Positions 1-5,763 of a stretch of DNA of 7,058 nucleotides are shown here, piece by piece. Origin of the DNA: Alphaproteobacteria bacterium (GTDB taxonomy: Bacteria > Pseudomonadota > Alphaproteobacteria > Rickettsiales > SXRF01); contig JAFATP010000221.1 in assembly GCA_019243895.1 (NCBI GenBank), forward strand, positions 1-7,058, written 5' to 3'. The position numbers were made by a program, and so were the translations under genes. Numbering within the stretch: position 1 is the stretch's first letter; each line of letters starts with the position of its first letter. The notes under the pieces were generated by a model. The model made no database searches and was not told the origin of the DNA. It saw only the letters and a program-made list of their open reading frames with translations.

Positions 1-1225
<1,225 letters not shown>

Positions 1226-1852
1226 GCGGTTGGTTTCGCGCTCGCCCTTCTGCACCGCCAGCACGATGCGCTTGAATTCGCCGATATCCAGCCCCACCTC
1301 ATGCGCGATCGATGCGATCTCCTTGCGAATCTCCTTCACCTCGTCGCGGTGGCGAGTGAGAAAATCCTTCCAGTGCTTGTCGGTGAGCCGCGCGATTTTT
1401 TCCAGCCAGCGGCTATCCAGCTCATGGCCCAGATACCGCTCCAGGAACGAGGCGCGATTCACCTTGCGCTGCTCGGCCAGGCGCAGGATGCGGCCTTCCA
1501 GCGTCATCAGGCGGCGGTTGGTGCCGTAAAGCCGGTCGATCATGCTCTCCACCCGGTGCGCGTTCAGGCGGATGCTCATCATGGTCTGTGTCAGCTCGGC
1601 GTGCAGATTATTGTATTTCTTTTCGTCCTGCGGCGAATAGGCGCCCTTGCCGAGCGCCTGCGCCAGGCGCTTTTCCTGCAGCGTGCGCATTTTCTTGGCG
1701 ATGCGGGCGAATTGTTCCAGCGTTTCCAGCACCTGCGGCTTCAGCGCGCTTTCCATGGCCAGCAGCGACACGGAAGCGTCGTCGTAATCATCCTCGTCTT
1801 CCTCGGGCGCGGCCTGCGCCTCGCCTTCTTTTTTCTCCGCGCCTTCTTCGCT

Positions 1853-1879
1853 TTCCTCTTCTTCTTCCTCTTCCTCCTC
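1853..1879 (-). repeat. Run of nine glutamate codons in rpoD
   Basis: GAA and GAG codons encode nine consecutive glutamates (residues 203-211) inside a longer acidic block (199-237) of the non-conserved region between sigma regions 1.2 and 2. Acidic segments in this region are common in proteobacterial primary sigma factors and vary in length. A near-trinucleotide repeat like this can change length by slippage. Confidence 0.8.
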
Positions 1880-2538
1880 GTACACCTCCTCCGATTTGGC
1901 GCGGCTGCCGCGCTCGATCACGTCTTCCGCCGAAAACAGCGTGCCTTCCATGCCGGCGCCATACGTGGCGTCCAGGTCGATGATGTCGCGCAGCAGCACG
2001 GCATCATTCAGCAGATCATCATGCCAGGACAGCAATTCCTGCATCACCAGCGGCGCTTCGCATAAGGAGGAGATCATCGTTTCGCGGCCGGACTCAATGC
2101 GCTTGGCGATCTCGATCTCGCCCTCGCGCGACAGCAGCTCCACATTGCCCATCTCGCGCAGATACATGCGCACGGGATCGTCGGAGCGGCCGGCATTTTC
2201 TTCTTCGGCTTCCACCTCTTCCACGATCTCGGCGGATTCCGCCTGGCCTTCATCCTCCACCACTTGAATATCCGCGTTGGCGAGCGCGGAAATGGCCGCA
2301 TCGATCACTTCGGGAGAGAATTCATCTCCCGGCAGCACGGCGTTCAGTTCGTCATAGGTGATAAACCCGCGGCCTTTGCCCAGCGTTAGAAGCTTGCGCA
2401 ACAGCGACGGATTTAATTCCTCTTTGGAGTCTTTCTTCGAACCATGCGACGAAGTGGGATTGTTCTTGCCCGATTTTATTGCCATGTACCGCCCATAACC
2501 TACTGGAATTTTTGCATACCCGCAAAGCCAAGCTAGAT

Positions 2539-2566
2539 AACATAGGTAAATTTTCCATGAAATCAA
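2539..2566 (-). promoter_or_regulatory. Candidate sigma-70 promoter for rpoD
   Basis: On the - strand a TTGATT box (2566-2561) is followed after 16 bases by TATGTT (2544-2539). Each matches four of the six consensus positions (TTGACA, TATAAT). Transcription would begin near 2532, leaving an untranslated leader of roughly 45 bases before the ATG at 2485. The placement is sensible but the match is moderate, and other AT-rich hexamers occur in this region. Confidence 0.4.
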
Positions 2567-2578
2567 CCTCGCCGTTGC

Positions 2579-2607
2579 TGGACAATGCATTTTTCTGCTT
2601 CTATAGT
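2579..2607 (+). promoter_or_regulatory. Sigma-70 promoter for the NDUFA12-mlaD-DUF2155 genes, placed for a leaderless start
   Basis: TGGACA (2579-2584) and TATAGT (2602-2607) each match five of six consensus positions and are separated by the ideal 17 bases. The ATG of the NDUFA12 homologue begins only 9 bases after the -10 box, so the expected transcription start (about 2614-2616) falls on or just before the start codon. That leaves no room for a Shine-Dalgarno sequence and implies leaderless translation. It sits back-to-back with the candidate rpoD promoter within a 130-base intergenic region. Confidence 0.6.
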
Positions 2608-2615
2608 GCGCGGTT

Positions 2616-2969
2616 ATGACGTTAACCACACGCCTTTTCACTTTATTTAACGGGCGATTCATCGGCGAAGATCCCTTCGGCAACCGTTATTACTGCGGAA
2701 GACGCCTCTTAAAAGGCCGCCGCGAGAAGCGCTGGGTGATTTACCACGGGCGCGCCGAACCATCGAAGGTGACGCCGGAGTGGCACGGTTGGCTGCACCA
2801 TACCGTCGACATTCCTCCCACCTCAAAGCCGCGGAAGCGATATTTCTGGCAAAAACCGCCTCAGGCGAATTTGAGCGGCACGGCACAAGCGTATCTTCCA
2901 CCCGGGCATTTACGCCGAGGCGGGCGGCATGCGCCGACGATGTCCGAATATCAGCCCTGGCAACCTTAA
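2616..2969 (+). CDS. NDUFA12 family protein (complex I 17.2 kDa subunit homologue)
   Basis: This 117-residue protein is the bacterial counterpart of mitochondrial complex I accessory subunit NDUFA12 (B17.2), which sits at the matrix/cytoplasmic side of NADH:ubiquinone oxidoreductase and helps assemble or stabilise it. Family hallmarks are clear: [21 protein letters not shown] at the N terminus (residues 6-26), [25 protein letters not shown] (39-63), [13 protein letters not shown] (85-97) and the terminal YQPWQP (112-117). There is no signal peptide or membrane segment. The ATG at 2616 fits the usual family start, and its first residues align with the conserved N-terminal motif. No ribosome binding site is possible given the promoter position, so the gene may be leaderless. 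It heads a same-strand run with the mlaD-like and DUF2155 genes, a grouping seen in many Alphaproteobacteria. The unusual element is the divergently placed rpoD. Confidence 0.93.
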   Translation: MTLTTRLFTLFNGRFIGEDPFGNRYYCGRRLLKGRREKRWVIYHGRAEPSKVTPEWHGWLHHTVDIPPTSKPRKRYFWQKPPQANLSGTAQAYLPPGHLRRGGRHAPTMSEYQPWQP

Positions 2970-3053
2970 GAGCGTCCCGCCTCCGTTTGCAAAAAACACT
3001 AGACTTCGGCGGTCGCTACCCTGTAGTTAGAGGACGGAAGCGGCAGGCACCCC

Positions 3054-3599
3054 ATGCAGAAAAATGCGATTGAAACTATTATCGGAGCGGCCGTGTTGGC
3101 CGTTGCCGCCGGTTTTGTTGCCTTCGCCTATAAAGGCAGCGAAATGAGCATCGACCGCAGCAGCGGCTACACCGTGAAGGCCAAATTCGCCAATGCCACC
3201 GGCATCAACACCGGCAGCGACGTGCGCATCGGCGGCATCAAGGTGGGCACTGTGTCGGACATGCAGCTTGATTCCAAAACCTATGACGCGCTGGTGTATC
3301 TTCACATCAACGATAAAACCAAAGTGCCGGCCGATTCCTCCGCCGCCATCGTCGGCAGCGGCCTGCTGAGCGATAAATTCGTGCAGATCGTGCCGGGAGG
3401 AGATGATGCCATGCTGAAAGAGGGCGGCACCATCACCTTCACGCAATCCTCGGTGAGCCTGGAAGAGCTGATCGGCAAATTAATGTTCAGCGGCGGCGGC
3501 GTGGACAAGGGAGATAAATCCGCTCCTAAAGCCCAGGCTTCCCCGCCGCAGCCATCCGCATCCGCGACGCCTGCACCGGCGCCCGCGCCCGCTCATTGA
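3054..3599 (+). CDS. mlaD: MlaD-like MCE-domain protein, outer-membrane lipid asymmetry transport
   Basis: This 181-residue protein is anchored in the inner membrane and exposes an MCE domain to the periplasm. In characterised Mla systems, MlaD forms a hexameric ring on the MlaFEDB ABC transporter and passes phospholipids between the inner membrane and the periplasmic carrier MlaC. Visible here are one N-terminal transmembrane helix (residues 7-26), the MCE domain (about 38-116) with VRIGGIKVGTVS (57-68) and GLLSDKFVQIVPGGD (103-117), then SVSLEELIGKLMFS (133-146), the usual C-terminal helix of short MlaD proteins. Residues 155-181 are an Ala/Pro/Ser-rich low-complexity tail not required by the family. 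The ATG at 3054 has purine-rich ribosome-binding candidates upstream (AGGACGGAAG at 3031-3040; GGCAGG at 3042-3047). The ATPase, permease and MlaC genes are not in the window and must lie elsewhere if the system is complete. The stop codon overlaps the next gene. An 84-base gap separates it from the NDUFA12 gene with no obvious terminator. Confidence 0.9.
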   Translation: MQKNAIETIIGAAVLAVAAGFVAFAYKGSEMSIDRSSGYTVKAKFANATGINTGSDVRIGGIKVGTVSDMQLDSKTYDALVYLHINDKTKVPADSSAAIVGSGLLSDKFVQIVPGGDDAMLKEGGTITFTQSSVSLEELIGKLMFSGGGVDKGDKSAPKAQASPPQPSASATPAPAPAPAH

Positions 3600-4216
3600 C
3601 CTTGCAAGTATTGCCAATCCGCTTGCTGCTTCCGTTGTGTCTGGGGGGGATGTGCATCCTGTGCCTTTGCATAACGCCGGCGCGGGCACAGCCCTCTCCT
3701 TTCAGCGTGCTCTCCGATTCGCCGCCCTCGGGCACCTTTCCCCCCGAGCCGGATGCCATTATTTCGCCGGGCGAGGAAATGGAGCCTTCCCAGACGCTCC
3801 CGGCGCCTGAGAGCAGGCCGGAAAAGAAATCCGATAAAAAAGCGGACAAGGAGAAAGATAAAAAGACCGCTGCTGAAGAAAAAACACATCCCGCGCCGAA
3901 ACCCGCCACCTTCAATGCCATCCGCCTGCTCGGCCTGAATAAGGTCACCGCCCGCAGCGCCGTACTGGAAGCGCCGCTCGGCACGGTAATGCGCATGGGC
4001 AATATCGAGATCATCGCGCGGCGCTGCTGGCAGGCGCCGCCGGACGCGCCGCCGGAGAACGCGGCGCTGCTGGAAGTCCGCGAGTTGAAGCCGGAAGGCC
4101 CGGTGCCGCTGTTCAGCGGCTGGATGTTTTCCTCCAGCCCCGGGCTTTCGTCGCTGGAGCATCCGGTTTATGACGTCACCGTGCTAGCCTGTGTTGGCAC
4201 CGAGCAAACGGATTAG
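3596..4216 (+). CDS. DUF2155 family exported protein
   Basis: The gene encodes a 206-residue exported protein of unknown function. Residues 1-31 form a signal peptide with an Arg at 9, a Leu/Cys-rich core and a probable cleavage site after ARA; no lipobox is apparent. Residues 32-104 are Pro-rich and then Lys/Glu-rich (PEKKSDKKADKEKDKK, 75-90), probably disordered. Residues about 105-200 are the DUF2155 domain: LNKVTARSAVLEAPLGTVMRMGNIEIIARRC, then LFSGWMFSSSPGLSSLEHPVYDVTVLAC. Cys144 and Cys199 are placed as conserved family cysteines and could form a periplasmic disulfide. The start is uncertain: TTG at 3596 overlaps the mlaD stop (TTGA, four bases) and implies coupled translation, but has no clear Shine-Dalgarno; TTGs at 3602 and 3611 are alternatives, and an ATG at 3650 would remove most of the signal peptide. 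DUF2155 genes beside NDUFA12 homologues are common in Alphaproteobacteria. Confidence 0.88.
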   Translation: MTLQVLPIRLLLPLCLGGMCILCLCITPARAQPSPFSVLSDSPPSGTFPPEPDAIISPGEEMEPSQTLPAPESRPEKKSDKKADKEKDKKTAAEEKTHPAPKPATFNAIRLLGLNKVTARSAVLEAPLGTVMRMGNIEIIARRCWQAPPDAPPENAALLEVRELKPEGPVPLFSGWMFSSSPGLSSLEHPVYDVTVLACVGTEQTD

Positions 4217-4232
4217 AAAATATATTGCGCCC

Positions 4233-4249
4233 AAGCGCCGCCAGGGCTT
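4233..4249. terminator. Weak hairpin between convergent genes, possible bidirectional terminator
   Basis: In the 48-base gap between the DUF2155 stop and the pyrD stop, AAGC (4233-4236) and CC (4238-4239) can pair with GG (4244-4245) and GCTT (4246-4249) around a GCCA loop, with one bulged G. Only a short T run follows, so intrinsic termination is uncertain. The convergent position makes it a reasonable candidate; nothing else in this gap stands out. Confidence 0.25.
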
Positions 4250-4264
4250 TCGCGCCTCACAGCG

Positions 4265-5329
4265 CTAGCCGTCCCGCTTCTCTGTTCCCACGGCCTCGGC
4301 CAGCGCGGCAAAGCCATCTCTGGCCAGGTATTCGGCTAAACCTTCGTGGATCTCCCGCACCAGGCCAAACCCCTGATAGATGATACCGGTGTAAAGCTGC
4401 AGCAGCGTCGCACCGGCGCGGATCTTGGCATAGGCATCGGCGGCGGAACTGATGCCGCCCACTCCCACTAAGGGAACCCTGCCGCCCGTGAGGCGATACA
4501 TGTCTCGCAGCATTTCCGTAGAAAGCGAAAAAAGCGGCTTGCCGCTAAGCCCGCCTGTCTCGCCGTGCCACGGACTTTTTAAGCCTGGCGGGCGAGCGGT
4601 GGTCGTGTTCCCCACGATTAACCCATCCACTTTTCTGGCCAGCGTCACTTCCGCCACTGCTTCGCGCTGCCCATCGGTTAAATCGGGTGCAATCTTCAGC
4701 AGCAACGGCAGGCGGCGCGGCAGCGCTTCGCGCTTTTCCATCAACGCCTGAAGCAGGGCATCCAGCGCGTCGCGTTCCTGCAGCGCTCGCAAGCCTGCCG
4801 TATTCGGCGAGGAAATATTCACCGTCACATAATCCACATGGGGAGAAACAGCTTCCAGCAGCGTCACGTAATCCCTTACCGCATCGGCGCTGTCGCGATT
4901 TTTGCCGATATTGGCGCCGACAATGCCGGAGCGCCTGTGGCGGCGCAGATTGCGCACAAACGCTTCCACGCCGCCACCGTTGAAACCCATACGGTTGATA
5001 ACGGCTTCATCCTCCGCCAGCCGGAACAGGCGCGGGCGCGGATTGCCTTGCTGGGCCTGTGGCGTGACGGTGCCGGTCTCCACGAACCCGAAGCCTTGCG
5101 CCAGCAACGCGTCGCACGCTTCCGCATTTTTGTCGAATCCCGCGGCCATGCCGAGCGGAGAAGAGAAGTTCATGCCGAACGCGTTGATGCGCAGGGAGCC
5201 AGGCGGCGCGGCGCGGGCAGCCGGCGGCAGGCGTAGCCGCAATGCTGCGATTACCCATCGGTGCGCCACTTCGGGCGGCAGGGAAAATAAAAGGGAACGC
5301 AGCAGGCGGTAAGGGTCAAGCTCCTTCAT
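4265..5329 (-). CDS. pyrD: Dihydroorotate dehydrogenase (quinone), class 2
   Basis: This 354-residue enzyme oxidises dihydroorotate to orotate, the fourth step of pyrimidine synthesis, using FMN and passing electrons to the membrane quinone pool. The N-terminal extension (residues 1-45, LDPYRLLRSLLFSLPPEVAHRW) is the amphipathic membrane-docking and quinone-entry segment of class 2 enzymes and sets it apart from soluble class 1 forms. The TIM-barrel core shows SPLGMAAGFDKNAE (57-70, FMN-binding Lys67), the ETGTVTPQAQQGNPRPRLFRL segment (84-104), INRMGFNGGG (111-120), NISSPNTAGLR (171-181, catalytic base Ser174), LLKIAPDLT (210-218), IVGNTTTARP (238-247) and LVGVGGISSAADAYAKIRAGATLLQLYTGIIYQG (phosphate-binding site for FMN). 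Length and motifs are complete, so it should be active. Its ATG overlaps the stop of the upstream secreted-protein gene (ATGA, 5326-5329), suggesting co-transcription and translational coupling. It converges on the DUF2155 gene. Confidence 0.96.
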   Translation of the reverse strand: MKELDPYRLLRSLLFSLPPEVAHRWVIAALRLRLPPAARAAPPGSLRINAFGMNFSSPLGMAAGFDKNAEACDALLAQGFGFVETGTVTPQAQQGNPRPRLFRLAEDEAVINRMGFNGGGVEAFVRNLRRHRRSGIVGANIGKNRDSADAVRDYVTLLEAVSPHVDYVTVNISSPNTAGLRALQERDALDALLQALMEKREALPRRLPLLLKIAPDLTDGQREAVAEVTLARKVDGLIVGNTTTARPPGLKSPWHGETGGLSGKPLFSLSTEMLRDMYRLTGGRVPLVGVGGISSAADAYAKIRAGATLLQLYTGIIYQGFGLVREIHEGLAEYLARDGFAALAEAVGTEKRDG

Positions 5330-5646
5330 TCAGGAGCGAATATGGCAAGGATCGCGTCCCGGTGCAAGGAATCGCCCGGCGCCGGTTTCGGCACAGGCGC
5401 TGCGCGCGTGGAAGCAGCAGGAGCTATACGCGGCCCATTAATCTGCGCAACCAGAGCGGGCTTAGAAGCGGATGGCGGCCGGAAGATCGGACGGGCGGCG
5501 GCTTTCACTGCGGTATTCGCTGCGTGCGGCGCCGCAACGTTCGTGTGCAGCGGGAACCATTGGCGCGGCGGTGTGTCGTCGGCGCGCAAGGGCGCCGCCG
5601 TCAATGCGACCAGAGAAAGTAACAGCGGAAGCAAAACGCGCAGCAT
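5326..5646 (-). CDS. Small secreted Ala/Pro-rich protein of unknown function, upstream of pyrD
   Basis: I do not recognise this 106-residue protein. The ATG at 5646-5644 is preferred because it gives a clean signal peptide, MLRVLLPLLLSLVALTAAPLRA followed by DD, with cleavage likely after LRA, and because AGGTG lies just upstream; the frame is open further upstream to 5745, but those residues (charged, non-signal-like) would bury the signal peptide. The mature part is about 84 residues, rich in Ala, Pro and Arg, with no cysteine and no domain I can name; it ends DSLHRDAILAIFAPE, the only segment that looks helical. Its stop overlaps the pyrD ATG by four bases, which supports it as a real translated gene. 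Nothing in it suggests a role in pyrimidine synthesis; a periplasmic or envelope role is inferred from the signal peptide alone. It could also be a poorly conserved leader-type gene. Confidence 0.6.
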   Translation of the reverse strand: MLRVLLPLLLSLVALTAAPLRADDTPPRQWFPLHTNVAAPHAANTAVKAAARPIFRPPSASKPALVAQINGPRIAPAASTRAAPVPKPAPGDSLHRDAILAIFAPE

Positions 5647-5763
5647 CACCTGTTGCTCGCAAGTATCATGCCTAAATTTAATTGGAGGCGAAGATGCTTT
5701 TTTCGCTGCAAATTTTTCAAGAAGTAGTAGTATGCATCGGGGCACTTAACTAAGTATTGATTC
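5647..5763. other. Divergent intergenic region between two secreted-protein genes
   Basis: These 117 bases must hold the promoters for the - strand secreted protein/pyrD pair and the + strand proline-rich gene. It is clearly more AT-rich than its surroundings. I could not find a -35/-10 pair with good spacing on either strand; the best -10-like hexamer on the - strand (GATACT) lacks a partner at the right distance. ATGCAT occurs at 5732-5737 and again at the start codon of the + gene (5764-5769) and at 5797-5802. Confidence 0.5.

Noticed and set aside
2486..2683. N-terminal extension of rpoD to an ATG at 2683
   Set aside because: The extra 66 residues are not sigma-like, they run across the divergent promoters and overlap the start of the NDUFA12 gene, and a normal RpoD start exists at 2485.
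2970..3053. A separate promoter or terminator between the NDUFA12 and mlaD-like genes
   Set aside because: TTGCAA (2987-2992) has no -10 partner at suitable spacing and no stable hairpin was found; co-transcription is simpler.
3526..4162. Two overlapping - strand open frames opposite the mlaD end and the DUF2155 gene
   Set aside because: They mirror the Lys/Glu-rich and Pro-rich coding sequence of clearly recognised + strand genes and show no family motif of their own.
4838..5312. Overlapping + strand open frames across the pyrD N-terminal half
   Set aside because: pyrD is complete and fully explained on the - strand; these are GC-rich shadow frames.
5342..5749. A + strand open frame opposite the small secreted-protein gene
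   Set aside because: It has no signal peptide, ribosome binding site or motif, whereas the - strand frame has a signal peptide and an ATGA overlap with pyrD.
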